In this document: positions 8,740 through 20,785 of the stretch, piece after piece
Position numbering within the stretch: the stretch's first letter is position 1
Layout of the letters: each line of letters opens with the position of its first letter
Assembly: GCF_030297155.1 (NCBI RefSeq)
Contig: NZ_AP028068.1
Location: forward strand, 1,054,001-1,118,000
Direction of reading: 5' to 3'
Length of the DNA stretch: 64,000 nt
DNA from: Vibrio sp. FE10
Lineage (GTDB): Bacteria > Pseudomonadota > Gammaproteobacteria > Enterobacterales > Vibrionaceae
Position numbers and translations under genes: made by a program
The notes under the pieces: model-generated
The model's input: the letters and a program-made list of their open reading frames with translations, nothing else
Told to the model about the DNA's origin: nothing
Databases searched by the model: none

Positions 8740-8842
8740 GTTATTAGGTGGGTTGTAACGTAAATAAAGCTAAGTGTTTTTATTTCTCAAACCCTAAAAT
8801 TTATGCGTTAAACCTTACTCCCTCAACTTAATACCTTAAACC

Positions 8843-10486
8843 CTATACCTTAAAATAATCCAACTGCTGCTTTTTCTGCTCGGCAAGGTTAGATAGCTCG
8901 TGGCTTGCTGCTGCGGCTTGGGTAATGCCGGTTACGTTTTGGCTTACTAGGCTGTATATGTTGGAGATATTGCGGTTGATGTCTGCAGTCACTTGGCTTT
9001 GCTCTTCTGCGGCAGAGGCAACCTGAGTGTTGATTTCAGTCATGTCGGTTACTGAGTTAGCTATGCCTGAAAGGGCTGCACTTACCTCGCCTGAGAGCGT
9101 TTGGTTATGCTCTAACATAGACAGTGAACTGCTCATGCTCTCATTGGCGTTGCCCGATTGAACCTGCAAGCCTTCGATGATCGCTTGGATCTCTTTAGTT
9201 GAATCTTGTGTACGCGCTGCCAGCATTCGAACTTCATCGGCTACAACGGCGAAACCACGGCCACTTTCCCCGGCACGAGCTGCTTCGATTGCTGCATTAA
9301 GCGCTAGAAGATTGGTTTGTTCTGAGATGCTTTGAATCACCTCTATCACTTTACCTATTTGCTCCGAGTGCTCTTTTAATGTGCCTACAACGTTTGCCGC
9401 TTCGCTCAGCTGAATCGCCATTTGCTCGTTTGCTTGGTTGCTCTCATTAAACAAACTCATGCTGTGTGTCGCCATCTCGTCGGCTTGCTTAGACGCTGAA
9501 TCGGCTTGTACTGCATTCTCGTTAACGTGTGCAGCTGTGCTCTCAAGTTGGTTTACTGCAGAAGCAACTTGCTCCACCTCTTGCTTCTCTTGATCTGAGT
9601 TAGCGCTTGATTGTGTCATCACAGCCGCCAACTCTGTTGATGCAGATGCCACTTCAATACTGATTCGAGAAAGTGAACTTACTGTGTCGCGCAATTGCTC
9701 AACCGATTTGTTTACGTCTTGGGCAAGGCGCGAGATCTCGTTATCGCCATACTCTTCAGCTTTAACGAGCAGGTTGCCTTTCGCTACTTCACGCATGGTT
9801 TCTTGGATATTGCTAAGCGGTTTAACAATGATGCCAGCAAGCGTCCAACTGATGATTAATGCGATAGAAAGAATCACTAGAAGGGCAATGGTCGCCGTAT
9901 TCAGTGTGCTGGTGTGTTGTTGGCCATTGATGTCGACTTCTTGAGTGGCAAGCAGGTTGAGCTTTTTAGAAAGCGTGTTGATTGCTTGCACCATGTCATT
10001 ACCCGCGTGACGGTATTGGTCAATTGCGATCTGGTAGCGGTTATCAAAGTCAGAAGATAGCGTTGAATTGCCATGCTTTGCTCTTAATAGAGGGAGCATG
10101 GTGGTGCGAGAAAAGTCGACGTAGTGATTCATCGCTTTGTTCATTGCGGCTACTTCATCTTGCATACCTGGTACGGTATCAAGCGAATTCAGTAGTCGAG
10201 TATTCTGGTCACGTTTTTGATTTAGCGTTTCTACTAGTGTCTTTACATCATCAGCATTGAATAGGCTGTAGATGGCCTTGATACGCATGCCATAGCTGTT
10301 GTCGACGATTTCGCTAAGTTCTTCTTTATGTAGAATGAGTTGATCTGTTGCTGTTGATACATCTTTAAAAGCATTTTCCAGTTTGTCACCACCGATAATG
10401 ACACCCGTCAAAAGTAATACGACGGAAAAGAGTACTGGAATAAGAATTTGTATTTTTATCGATAAGCCACTGAGAAGTTGGCGCAT
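8843..10486 (-). CDS. Methyl-accepting chemotaxis protein
   Basis: This is an inner-membrane chemoreceptor of 547 residues. ATG 10486 is chosen because AGAGGG lies seven bases upstream; the longer frame adds 13 unsupported residues. The order is TM1 ([20 protein letters not shown]), a roughly 150-residue helical periplasmic ligand domain of the four-helix-bundle type, TM2 ([20 protein letters not shown]), HAMP, then the coiled-coil signalling domain. The highly conserved tip is present as [20 protein letters not shown]. There is no C-terminal CheR-tethering pentapeptide. Ligand unknown. It is divergent from pstS, as in V. cholerae where, from memory, VCA0068 lies near pst2; a link to phosphate sensing is only suggested by position. 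Confidence 0.94.
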   Translation of the reverse strand: MRQLLSGLSIKIQILIPVLFSVVLLLTGVIIGGDKLENAFKDVSTATDQLILHKEELSEIVDNSYGMRIKAIYSLFNADDVKTLVETLNQKRDQNTRLLNSLDTVPGMQDEVAAMNKAMNHYVDFSRTTMLPLLRAKHGNSTLSSDFDNRYQIAIDQYRHAGNDMVQAINTLSKKLNLLATQEVDINGQQHTSTLNTATIALLVILSIALIISWTLAGIIVKPLSNIQETMREVAKGNLLVKAEEYGDNEISRLAQDVNKSVEQLRDTVSSLSRISIEVASASTELAAVMTQSSANSDQEKQEVEQVASAVNQLESTAAHVNENAVQADSASKQADEMATHSMSLFNESNQANEQMAIQLSEAANVVGTLKEHSEQIGKVIEVIQSISEQTNLLALNAAIEAARAGESGRGFAVVADEVRMLAARTQDSTKEIQAIIEGLQVQSGNANESMSSSLSMLEHNQTLSGEVSAALSGIANSVTDMTEINTQVASAAEEQSQVTADINRNISNIYSLVSQNVTGITQAAAASHELSNLAEQKKQQLDYFKV

Positions 10487-10952
10487 GTATTGTCCCTCTT
10501 TGAATAAGTAAATGAGCAGAAGCAATTGTTATTATTGTAATTAGCCAGCGATTCTAACTTCTGAGAATGACAATTCAATCAGTAATAGATTCGATTTTGA
10601 TATATGCGATAGATATTTAATAAATTTTGATTATTTATTGTGCAAACAAGGCTTTAGCCATTTTTAAGATAGGGTTATTTAGCACAGAACCTTGTGTGGT
10701 ATTAGGTAATTAAAGGGGTGGCGAGATATTGAGCGGTTTGGCTTAAATAGGTTGGAATGAATATTCAGCGCCTATGAATGAGGCCAATTTATTACTTCAA
10801 GGCTATTTGGTAGGGGAAAAACAAGAAAATAAATTGTAGTTGTCATATAGGCTTCAATTAAGTGAAACACAACTGTCACATTCAGATTCTAAAGTGGGCA
10901 CCGTTCAAGCAAAACAACATTACGGCAATAACGCCACTAAAGGAAATTTGTG
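10487..10952. other. Divergent region between chemoreceptor gene and pstS
   Basis: No gene is visible in 466 bp. The half nearer pstS contains the Pho-box-like repeats annotated separately; the remainder is AT-rich and should contain the chemoreceptor promoter. Confidence 0.5.
10840..10890 (+). promoter_or_regulatory. Candidate Pho boxes (PhoB sites) upstream of pstS
   Basis: TTGTCAT at 10840 and CTGTCAC at 10873 each match six of seven bases of the Pho half-site CTGTCAT. They are 33 bp apart, exactly three 11-bp Pho repeats, with weaker 7-mers in register at 10851, 10862 and 10884. PhoB activation during phosphate starvation is the expected control of pst operons. Confidence 0.65.
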
Positions 10953-11774
10953 ATGAAAAAGACAGTTATCGGTGCAATCGCACTACTAGGCGCTCTAACA
11001 GTGAATACAGCTTCAGCTAAAGAAACTATCTCTGTAGTTGGCTCTAACAGTGCTTCTCCACTGGTTGAAGTTTTTGCAGAAACCTACATGAATAAAGGTG
11101 AACCAGTGTTCATCGAAATTCAAGCACCAGGTTCTTCTGCAGGCATCAAAGCAGCAAAAAATGGAAGTGCTGACCTTGGTATCTCTTCTCGTGACCTAAA
11201 AGAAGAAGAGAAAACAGCTGACCTGAAAGAGCTAGTTATCGCTCGTGACGGTATCGCAGTTGTTGTTAACCCAAATAACGAAGTATCTGCTCTTACAGCT
11301 GAGCAAATCACTTCAATCTACAAAGGCGACATCACTAACTGGAAAGATGTTGGTGGTGCTGACAAGCCAATCGTAGCAATCACTCGTGATACTGCATCTG
11401 GTACACGTGGTGCATTCGAAGACATCATGAAACTTAAGAAGAAGATTGGCGATAAGAAAGTATCGGCTATCTCTCAACGTGCACAAGTTGCAAACGGTAA
11501 CGGCGCACTTAAAGTTTCTGTAGCTAGCAACCCATACGCTATCGGCTTTATCTCTCTAGGTACAGTTGACAACACAGTTCAAGCTCTAACTATCGACGGC
11601 GCAGAAGCATCAGTTGATAACGTTAAGAACGGCTCTTACAAAGTTGCTCGTCCTTTCCTAGTTCTTTACAAAGCAGGCGCTCCAACAGCTGAAACTCAAC
11701 AATTCCTAGACTGGATGGTTGCAGACGAAGCTCAAGCTATCGCTGGTAAGAAAGGCTACATCACAGTTAACTAA
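10953..11774 (+). CDS. pstS: Phosphate-binding periplasmic protein PstS
   Basis: PstS captures orthophosphate in the periplasm and delivers it to PstCA. The product is 273 residues with a Lys-rich signal peptide ending TASAKE. Phosphate-ligand segments typical of the short PstS class are visible: VGSNSASP near the N-terminus, PGSSAGIKAAKNGSADLGISSRD, and RDTASGTRGAF. ATG 10953 is preceded directly by an in-frame GTG at 10950; AGGA lies at a usable distance from both. It is followed by a hairpin and then pstC-pstA-pstB. Codon use is that of a highly expressed gene. It has the size of V. cholerae chromosome II PstS rather than the longer E. coli protein. Confidence 0.96.
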   Translation: MKKTVIGAIALLGALTVNTASAKETISVVGSNSASPLVEVFAETYMNKGEPVFIEIQAPGSSAGIKAAKNGSADLGISSRDLKEEEKTADLKELVIARDGIAVVVNPNNEVSALTAEQITSIYKGDITNWKDVGGADKPIVAITRDTASGTRGAFEDIMKLKKKIGDKKVSAISQRAQVANGNGALKVSVASNPYAIGFISLGTVDNTVQALTIDGAEASVDNVKNGSYKVARPFLVLYKAGAPTAETQQFLDWMVADEAQAIAGKKGYITVN

Positions 11775-11800
11775 TCTTAACTGACTCAATCTTAATTATT

Positions 11801-11832
11801 GCTCAGCCTGCTTTAGGCTGAGCCTTTTCTTT
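11801..11832 (+). terminator. Intercistronic terminator/attenuator between pstS and pstC
   Basis: The 9-bp perfect stem GCTCAGCCT / AGGCTGAGC is followed by CTTTTCTTTC. Partial termination here would give more binding protein than permease, as is common in ABC importer operons. Confidence 0.75.
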
Positions 11833-11885
11833 CAACTTTGTTTATTTCGAGTTCTTTTTGAGCCACAAAGTTTGAGATTTTATAT

Positions 11886-12815
11886 ATGACCATCGCAAAT
11901 AGTGAAAAGCTTATGAATACTGAAGCGACTCAAATCAATAAGCCGAGTCTGCGTGCTAAGAAGCGCATTGACTGGAGAGAAAGAATCTTCCACGGCTTGT
12001 TCTTATCGAGTGCTGTAATCGGCATCGTATCACTAGCCGTTATCGCTTACTTTATCGTTGCAGAGAGTATCCCTGCATTCCAAGAGGCCGGTGTTTCTGG
12101 CATCGTTCTGGGTGTGGATTGGTTACCGCCAGCTCTATTCGGTGTTGCAACTATGATTGTTGCATCGATTGTTTCGACACTTGGAGCTGTAGTTGTTGGT
12201 GTACCAGTTGGTGTATTAACCGCTATTTTTATTGCTGAGATTGCTCCAAAGCGTCTTGCCGATATTATTCGACCAGCAGTTGAGCTTCTAGCGGGTATCC
12301 CGTCGGTAGTCTACGGCTTCTTCGGTCTAGTAATTATCGTTCCAATGATTCAGAACATTTTCCAAGTACCAGCGGGTAACACTATCTTCGCGGGTATCAT
12401 TGTTCTGGGTATCATGATTCTTCCTACCGTTATTACGGTTTCTGAAACTTCGATCCGCGCTGTACCTCGTACGTACAAAGAAGGCTCACTTGCACTGGGT
12501 GCTTCGAAAATCTACACGATTTTTAAGTTACTCGTTCCTGCTGCACGTTCAGGCATTATGACTGGTGTGATTTTGGGTATCGGTCGTGCTCTAGGCGAAA
12601 CGATGGCAATCATCATGGTGATGGGTAACGCGCCAGCAATGCCAGAAGGCATTCTGGACTCAGCTCGTACGCTAACAGCAAACATTGCTATTGAGATGTC
12701 TTACGCAAGTGGTATCCACGCGAGTGCACTGTACGCAACCGGCGTTGTGCTTCTGGTATTCATCATGATGTTAAATGGTGCTCTGCTTTATCTTAATCGT
12801 GAAAAAACGAAGTAG
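11886..12815 (+). CDS. pstC: Phosphate ABC transporter permease PstC
   Basis: PstC is an inner-membrane subunit of the high-affinity phosphate importer. The 309-residue product has about six transmembrane helices after a roughly 30-residue cytoplasmic leader. The ABC-permease EAA loop that contacts PstB is visible as YKEGSLALGASKIYTIFKLL. The family motif LAGIPSVVYGFFGL is present near residue 137. The start at ATG 11886 has only a weak ribosome binding site; ATG 11913 is an alternative nine residues later. It lies 111 bp after pstS, beyond an attenuator, and 15 bp before pstA. Confidence 0.95.
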   Translation: MTIANSEKLMNTEATQINKPSLRAKKRIDWRERIFHGLFLSSAVIGIVSLAVIAYFIVAESIPAFQEAGVSGIVLGVDWLPPALFGVATMIVASIVSTLGAVVVGVPVGVLTAIFIAEIAPKRLADIIRPAVELLAGIPSVVYGFFGLVIIVPMIQNIFQVPAGNTIFAGIIVLGIMILPTVITVSETSIRAVPRTYKEGSLALGASKIYTIFKLLVPAARSGIMTGVILGIGRALGETMAIIMVMGNAPAMPEGILDSARTLTANIAIEMSYASGIHASALYATGVVLLVFIMMLNGALLYLNREKTK

Positions 12816-12830
12816 GCGAGGATTAGTAAT

Positions 12831-13694
12831 ATGGATCGCGTAAAACTAAAACAAGCACGTCAAACGAAAGATAATATCTTGAAAGGTTTTATCTGGGCGG
12901 CAGCAGCAGTCACCGTTGGTTTCTTATTCTGGATCATTTGGTACATCTTATCGAATGGCCTGCAATACGTAGACTGGAACTTCATCACTGACGACTACAC
13001 TCGTACCGGTGAAGAACGTGGTATTTTCCCAATGATCATCGCCACGATCTACATGGTAATCGCATCAATTGCTGTGGCAGCGCCACTCGGCATCATGACG
13101 GCAATATACCTAACTGAATACGCAAAAGTGGGCAGTAAACTGGTTAAAGTGATTCGTTTCTGTACCGAATCTTTGGCGGGTATTCCATCGATTATCTTTG
13201 GTTTGTTCGGTATGACCTTCTTTGTTTCGATTCTTGGCCTTGGCTTCTCGATTTTGTCGGGTGCATTAACGCTGAGTATTCTTATTCTTCCTGTAATCAT
13301 TCGCACTACAGAAGAAGCATTGATGTCAGTACCACAAACTTATCGTGAAGGCTCATACGGCCTTGGCGCTTCAAAAATCTACACTATCTGGCGTTTGATC
13401 TTACCAAGCGCAATGCCAGGTATCTTAACTTCGGTCATTCTTAGTATTGGTCGTGTAATTGGCGAATCAGCACCTGTATTCTTAACAGCAGGTATGGTGG
13501 CACGTGTTCCTGAATCGGTATTCGATTCTGGCCGTACACTAACGGTTCACCTATATAAGCTGACAACAGAGCTATTTACTATCGATGAGTGGAACCAAGC
13601 CTACGGCACGGCAACAGTCCTAATCGTATTGGTTCTCTTGATCAACATGGTTACAAAACTGATTGCGAGACGCTTCAACACGGCAACTTACTAA
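12831..13694 (+). CDS. pstA: Phosphate ABC transporter permease PstA
   Basis: PstA is the second transmembrane subunit of the phosphate importer, pairing with PstC. The 287-residue product has about six helices, the conserved LAGIPSIIFGLFGM segment and the EAA loop YREGSYGLGASKIYTIWRLI, closely parallel to that of PstC. The ATG follows the pstC stop by 15 bp, showing translational linkage. Length matches E. coli PstA (296). No phoU follows in this operon, unlike the E. coli pstSCAB-phoU order. Confidence 0.95.
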   Translation: MDRVKLKQARQTKDNILKGFIWAAAAVTVGFLFWIIWYILSNGLQYVDWNFITDDYTRTGEERGIFPMIIATIYMVIASIAVAAPLGIMTAIYLTEYAKVGSKLVKVIRFCTESLAGIPSIIFGLFGMTFFVSILGLGFSILSGALTLSILILPVIIRTTEEALMSVPQTYREGSYGLGASKIYTIWRLILPSAMPGILTSVILSIGRVIGESAPVFLTAGMVARVPESVFDSGRTLTVHLYKLTTELFTIDEWNQAYGTATVLIVLVLLINMVTKLIARRFNTATY

Positions 13695-13784
13695 GCTTAT
13701 TAGCTGGCTCAACAATAAAAAGAGCCCCCGTGATAAAGAAAGCATCAAGTTAGACACGAATTTAAGAATTTAGAGAATACGAAA

Positions 13785-14534
13785 ATGAACAAATTTGATA
13801 TTGAGAACCTAGATCTGTTTTACGGCGACAACCAAGCGCTTAAGTCTATTAACCTGCCAATTCCAACGCGTCAGGTAACAGCTCTGATTGGCCCATCTGG
13901 TTGTGGTAAATCGACACTGCTACGTTGTTTGAACCGCATGAATGACCTAATTGAAGGCGTTACTATTAAAGGTAAGCTGGATATGGATGGCACGAACATC
14001 TACGGTAACATTGATGTGGCTGACCTGCGTATTCGCGTAGGCATGGTATTCCAAAAGCCAAACCCATTCCCAATGAGCATCTACGAGAACGTCGCTTACG
14101 GCTTACGTGCTCAAGGTATCAAAGACAAGAAACACATTGATGAAGTAGTAGAAAGCTCACTACGCAGTGCGGCACTTTGGGACGAAGTGAAAGACCGTCT
14201 TAAAGCACACGCATTTGGTTTGTCTGGTGGTCAGCAACAGCGTCTATGTATCGCTCGTACGATTGCAATGGAACCGGATGTAATCCTGATGGATGAGCCT
14301 ACATCTGCACTCGATCCAATCGCGACACACAAGATTGAAGAATTGATGGAAGACCTGAAGAAAGACTTCACTATCGTTATCGTAACGCACTCAATGCAGC
14401 AAGCGCGTCGTATTTCAGACCGCACGGCTTTCTTCCTAATGGGAGAGCTTGTAGAGCACAACGAAACGAGTGTTATCTTCAGCGAACCAAAAGATGATCG
14501 TACTAAAGGTTACGTAAACGGTGACTTTGGTTAA
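13785..14534 (+). CDS. pstB: Phosphate ABC transporter ATPase PstB
   Basis: PstB is the cytoplasmic ATPase driving phosphate import. The 249-residue product is standard for the family: Walker [11 protein letters not shown]-loop FQKPNPFP, signature LSGGQQQR, Walker [13 protein letters not shown] and switch His in THSMQQ. The Q-loop [15 protein letters not shown] is diagnostic of PstB. It lies 90 bp after pstA and is followed by a terminator, so it closes the pst operon. Confidence 0.97.
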   Translation: MNKFDIENLDLFYGDNQALKSINLPIPTRQVTALIGPSGCGKSTLLRCLNRMNDLIEGVTIKGKLDMDGTNIYGNIDVADLRIRVGMVFQKPNPFPMSIYENVAYGLRAQGIKDKKHIDEVVESSLRSAALWDEVKDRLKAHAFGLSGGQQQRLCIARTIAMEPDVILMDEPTSALDPIATHKIEELMEDLKKDFTIVIVTHSMQQARRISDRTAFFLMGELVEHNETSVIFSEPKDDRTKGYVNGDFG

Positions 14535-14653
14535 TTCGATTAACTCAGTGCTGCTTTGGTTTTTTTTAAAGACAGTACGCTAACTGAAACGCAGGTTAGA
14601 TAATCGAATAGATCGACAGAATTATCACTATAACTATAAGCGATGGAAGTTTT

Positions 14654-14678
14654 GCCCCACTTTAGGTGGGGCTTTTTT
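14654..14678 (+). terminator. Rho-independent terminator of the pst operon
   Basis: The stem GCCCCAC / GTGGGGC is followed by six T residues, 120 bp after pstB. Confidence 0.88.
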
Positions 14679-14856
14679 ATGTCTCTAAAAAAGTCTTAAT
14701 GTCGATGAAATTTTGGGCAGAAAATCCCATTTTTGTCGTCCTTCTCATGCTTGTGATAATGTAAAAATTGAAATTGCGACCCGCTTAACATCTCATTTTT
14801 AGTTACATTGATTGCATATCAATGCTTCGGTATTTTTGCTTCACTCTTAATCGCCA

Positions 14857-17013
14857 ATGGACGGAAGCGTGCCTGTTAAAGCCTTTGCAAAACAAATATC
14901 TGCTACTCGCGACCACCGTTTATTGGCAGAGTTTCTTTTTGATTACCTTGCTAAGGTACTCGCGCCAAAAGGGATGGGGATATTTGCAGAACCGATACCG
15001 GAAAGCGATTTGTTACCCTTATTTTCTTGTGGTGAGCTAACCTCTCTGGCGAATTATCCTGCGACGTTTTGGCCATGGGTTTCTCAATTCGATACCGCAG
15101 ATGGCGTGCTCCCAATGTCTATCAATACCTGTAAGTGGGAACACATGAAGGTATTAGGTGGTGAGTCATTCATCATGATGATCGATAATGCGCCTACCTG
15201 CAGAACTTATTTAATTGTTCAAAATTGCAATGCAGAGCAGATCAACCAAACCTTCGACCAAGATCTTGATGTCCTTCAACTTGCAGCAGCGCGCTGGCAA
15301 TGCATTCGTGCAGAAAAGAACGCTGCGCTGGAGATCAAACACCGCGACACGCGTGAAGCACAGTACCTAGATGAGATTAAGCTGCGTGAGCTATTTGTTG
15401 AGAACATGAAACTCGTTCATCAGGTGGCATTAGAGCTCTCCAATCCTGACTCTTTGGATGCCTTGTATAAAGCCTCGGTTGAGGCGGTGCGCGACCGCCT
15501 AGGTTTCGACCGAGCGATCTTCATGCTATTGGATATGAAAAAGCGCTGTTTTAGCGGGACATACGGCACTGATGAGTCCGGTAAGACCAACAGTGAGCAC
15601 CATACTCAATATGACTTACACCAGCTTGAAGCTGAATATATTGAGGCCTTGTCTGACAATCACACCAACCTGATTGTTATCGAGCAAGCCCCTCTCTACA
15701 CCGAAGGAAAAGTGGTCGGGCAGGGATGGAATGGAATGCTTATCTTACGTGAAGGCGATAAACCCGTCGGCTGGATTGCGATGGATAACTACATTCACCG
15801 TTCACCCATCACCAATTATCAAAAGCAGATGCTTGAATCTTTTGGCTCTCTACTCTCTCAGATCTACATTCGCAAGCGCCAAGAACAGAACATCCGCATG
15901 TTGCACTCAAGTATGGTGGAACTGTCTCGTTGCGATAGCGTAAGCGAAGTCTGTAAATCTGCGGTTAGCTTTGCTATCCAGCACTTAGGGATAGACCGAT
16001 TAGCGGTTTTTTTAACAGATAAAAATTGCAGTTACATGCAAGGCACGTGGGGCACGGACATAAAAGGCGACATTGTCGATGAATCCTATTACCGCTCAGA
16101 GCTGGTGGAGCGTGACATTGTCGCCGCAGCGCGTGCCTGTCCTAATCAAGTCGCCTTTGAAGAGTCCGTGCCTATCTATCACGATTTCAATATCGTGGGA
16201 GTCGGTTGGACGGCAATGACAATGCTTACCACCAATACGGGTGAGCCCATTGCGTTTATCGCTGCGGATAACTTGTTGACTCGCAGCCCTTTAACCTCAC
16301 AGCTCCGTGAGGTGATACGTATCTTCGCTTCTAGTTTAGCTGAGGTGTTACAGAGAACCATGGCGCAAGAGGAGCTCAAAAAGCTCAATGAAACCCTTGA
16401 ACAAGAGGTCAGTAAGCGCACTCAAGAGCTTGAACGAGCAAATGAGCAGTTGGATATCATTTCTAAATTAGACCCGCTGACACGTCTTGGGAATCGTCGT
16501 ATGTTGTCGCAGGTGTTAGAAGATCTAAATTGTGACGATCAAGGGGCGTTTGCCACACAACATGAGGTCACATTTGGATTGATCCTTGTCGACCTCGATC
16601 ACTTTGGTTTGTACAACAGCGTTTATGGCCATACGGAAGGTGACGCTGCTCTGCGCACCATAGGCAAGATACTGAATGCCCATGTTCATAGCGATAAGGA
16701 AACTTTCTGTCGTATTGGTGGTGAAGAGTTTATGTTGTTGATGATCGGCACTCATCACTCTGAAACGAAACAGCGTGCAGAGTCGATCAGAAAATGCATT
16801 GAAGAGGCGAAGATCCTTCATTGTGAAAGCAGCACCAGTCAGTATTTAACCGCATCTGTCGGCTATGCCTCGATAACCTCAGACCAGCATCAATTCGATT
16901 TTGATCTGCTGTATGGCAAGGCCGACAAAGCTTTGTATCAAGCCAAAGACTCAGGGCGAAATCGAATTGTCTCTGCTCTAAAGCGAAGAAAGGTTGCGAC
17001 GCCACTGACTTAG
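14857..17013 (+). CDS. GAF-GAF-GGDEF diguanylate cyclase
   Basis: This predicted soluble diguanylate cyclase makes c-di-GMP from two GTP. The 718-residue product has an N-terminal region of about 185 residues, two GAF-type sensor domains (about 190-335 and 355-505), a short coiled coil (residues 505-535) and a GGDEF domain ending near 705. The active site is GGEEF, consistent with activity. The upstream position where an inhibitory RxxD I-site would lie reads HSDKE, so product feedback inhibition is probably lost. No transmembrane helix is seen. A stop codon lies just upstream, so ATG 14857 is the first start, though its ribosome binding site is weak. It follows pstB, like V. cholerae CdgA (VCA0074) after pst2. 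Confidence 0.92.
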   Translation: MDGSVPVKAFAKQISATRDHRLLAEFLFDYLAKVLAPKGMGIFAEPIPESDLLPLFSCGELTSLANYPATFWPWVSQFDTADGVLPMSINTCKWEHMKVLGGESFIMMIDNAPTCRTYLIVQNCNAEQINQTFDQDLDVLQLAAARWQCIRAEKNAALEIKHRDTREAQYLDEIKLRELFVENMKLVHQVALELSNPDSLDALYKASVEAVRDRLGFDRAIFMLLDMKKRCFSGTYGTDESGKTNSEHHTQYDLHQLEAEYIEALSDNHTNLIVIEQAPLYTEGKVVGQGWNGMLILREGDKPVGWIAMDNYIHRSPITNYQKQMLESFGSLLSQIYIRKRQEQNIRMLHSSMVELSRCDSVSEVCKSAVSFAIQHLGIDRLAVFLTDKNCSYMQGTWGTDIKGDIVDESYYRSELVERDIVAAARACPNQVAFEESVPIYHDFNIVGVGWTAMTMLTTNTGEPIAFIAADNLLTRSPLTSQLREVIRIFASSLAEVLQRTMAQEELKKLNETLEQEVSKRTQELERANEQLDIISKLDPLTRLGNRRMLSQVLEDLNCDDQGAFATQHEVTFGLILVDLDHFGLYNSVYGHTEGDAALRTIGKILNAHVHSDKETFCRIGGEEFMLLMIGTHHSETKQRAESIRKCIEEAKILHCESSTSQYLTASVGYASITSDQHQFDFDLLYGKADKALYQAKDSGRNRIVSALKRRKVATPLT

Positions 17014-17043
17014 TGTGGCATTTATTTTTTCTGTTTTTAAAAA

Positions 17044-17095
17044 CGAATGAAGCCGTGATGATCACAATGTGGTCATCACGGCTTCGTTCTTTTTT
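17044..17095. terminator. Strong hairpin terminator between convergent genes
   Basis: A 17-bp stem (17049-17065 with 17069-17085, one mismatch) with a three-base loop is followed by TTCTTTTTT. It separates the cyclase gene from batD. Confidence 0.85.
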
Positions 17096-17150
17096 GCTTA
17101 CTTATATTTCCTGCTTAACTAGCTTTCTGCTTACTTAGAACGCCGGTTAA

Positions 17151-18833
17151 TTAAAGCCTTTCTAATGTGCTCTTGTGTGCTTTGATCGAGATGCGTTTTG
17201 GCTTCTTAACCGCTTTGATGGCAAGAGCTGGATCCCATGACTGACTTGGTGAGCCAGCTTCAGCATAGAGGCTCTGATTTAGCTTGGTGAGCTCGGCCTC
17301 GACGGTTTCTAACGTCTCACCACTCAAGTCTGAGTTTTCTGTTTTCCATTGCTCAAACAAGGTTCTTGTCATCACGCCATCTTTTGCTTTCAGCGCGGTA
17401 ATCAGCGCTTCTACTGTATCGGATTGACGTTCATCTTGGCGCTTTGGTTTTACTGTTGTATGGCGGCGTGACCAGAAGTAGAAAGCAACTGCAGAACTGA
17501 TTAACCACAAGGCAGCAAACAGCGCGGTTAGGTAAGGCCATATTCCAGGGTTATCAACGGTAACAATCGTCGGGCTGGCTTGTTTGGTGGGTGTTTCTAT
17601 CACAGGAGGCGGCGTGCTTGATATCGCGCGGTCACTTGCCTGGACCGACAACTCAAGCCCAAGAGCTTTACTGGTCTCTTGTGATTGCGAATCGGTGTTA
17701 AACCAAGTTTGAGAAACATCAGGCAGAGAGATGCTTCCAGATTCCTTAGGGATTAGAACCTGCTTATACACCACGATAGCATTACCGGATTGGGTAGTGC
17801 CAAATTGCGGTTTTTCTTCATAAACACGCACCGATTTAGGGTAGGTGATGTTCAGTTTTGGTAACTGGTGTTGGGTCAAGTTGCTGGCTGTCATTGTGAT
17901 GGTTCGAGTTAACGAATCACCCGCTTCCATTTCAATTTTTTGCTTGTCGTCACTTAAAGCATTGCTATCTGTCAGCTTGTTGCCTTGGCTATCTGACCAT
18001 TTCTGAATCAATTTGAAGTTCGATGTTGGTAACCACTCACCTTGATAGCCTTGTGGTACAGGTTTCACTGTGACATCTAAGGTTTCAACAGGCGTGTCGA
18101 GCTGGAAAAGGCGCGTTGTGCTTGAGTTGTTGGTTGAGTAAACAACAGCACCAGTTAACTTTGGCCCTTGAAGCTGGAATTGTCCTGCTTGCTGTGACGA
18201 TATATGGAAAGATTGCTGAACAACCGTAACTTCTTGTCCGTTGATAACATCTTGAAATTGCTTAGACTCTCCAACTGGTTCCACGTCTAATTGCGCTGAA
18301 CTTGGTGGCGCAATTTTAGGATCTTGAAGTCTTCTCGGATCAGCCTTAATGATGAGTTTTACATCAAGCTCCGCGACTTCTTGAGGGTACAGCGAGTCTT
18401 TACTCAGATTAAGTTGAAACTCGGCCATATCACTCTGCTTTGGAGCGGCTTTATTAACCGAAACGTTGATGGTGATCGGTTGGGTTTTTGCGCCTTCAAT
18501 ATCAAAGCTAGGAATATCGAATTGGCCTAATCGAAGTGGGGCAAGGGTAATATTCCATTCGCTAGACACAGTGCGGCTGCCATTGACGATTCGCATTGAC
18601 GACCCAAATCTTGGGGTGCTGACGTAGAAATCCTTCTGAAGGGGGGATAGATCTAAAGCACCGGACGATACTTTTTCATCGGTCGCCACTCTAAGTAGGA
18701 AGACTTCATCTTTGGTAACACTGTTTTGCGAAACACTCGCAACAGCGTTCGCTGCGAATACAGAATGTGACGAGAAAACACCGATTAGCAGTGTCAGTAG
18801 TATTGATAAAAATGGCTTGTTTAAAAATCGCAT
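17151..18833 (-). CDS. BatD-like oxygen-tolerance/aerotolerance membrane protein
   Basis: This is the last gene of the MoxR/Bat operon. The roughly 560-residue product has a signal peptide (ending VFAAN), a large periplasmic part of beta-sandwich character as in the BatD family, then one transmembrane helix (PYLTALFAALWLISSAVAFYFW) and a short cytoplasmic tail. Starts: ATG 18833 has AAGTGG five bases upstream and follows the preceding stop by two bases; GTG 18842 would overlap that gene. Bat proteins were linked to aerotolerance in Bacteroides and to envelope stress elsewhere; the function in vibrios is not established. In the family BatD is thought to act with the VWA proteins. Confidence 0.88.
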   Translation of the reverse strand: MRFLNKPFLSILLTLLIGVFSSHSVFAANAVASVSQNSVTKDEVFLLRVATDEKVSSGALDLSPLQKDFYVSTPRFGSSMRIVNGSRTVSSEWNITLAPLRLGQFDIPSFDIEGAKTQPITINVSVNKAAPKQSDMAEFQLNLSKDSLYPQEVAELDVKLIIKADPRRLQDPKIAPPSSAQLDVEPVGESKQFQDVINGQEVTVVQQSFHISSQQAGQFQLQGPKLTGAVVYSTNNSSTTRLFQLDTPVETLDVTVKPVPQGYQGEWLPTSNFKLIQKWSDSQGNKLTDSNALSDDKQKIEMEAGDSLTRTITMTASNLTQHQLPKLNITYPKSVRVYEEKPQFGTTQSGNAIVVYKQVLIPKESGSISLPDVSQTWFNTDSQSQETSKALGLELSVQASDRAISSTPPPVIETPTKQASPTIVTVDNPGIWPYLTALFAALWLISSAVAFYFWSRRHTTVKPKRQDERQSDTVEALITALKAKDGVMTRTLFEQWKTENSDLSGETLETVEAELTKLNQSLYAEAGSPSQSWDPALAIKAVKKPKRISIKAHKSTLERL

Positions 18834-18835
18834 GG

Positions 18836-20777
<1,942 letters not shown>

Positions 20778-20785
<8 letters not shown>

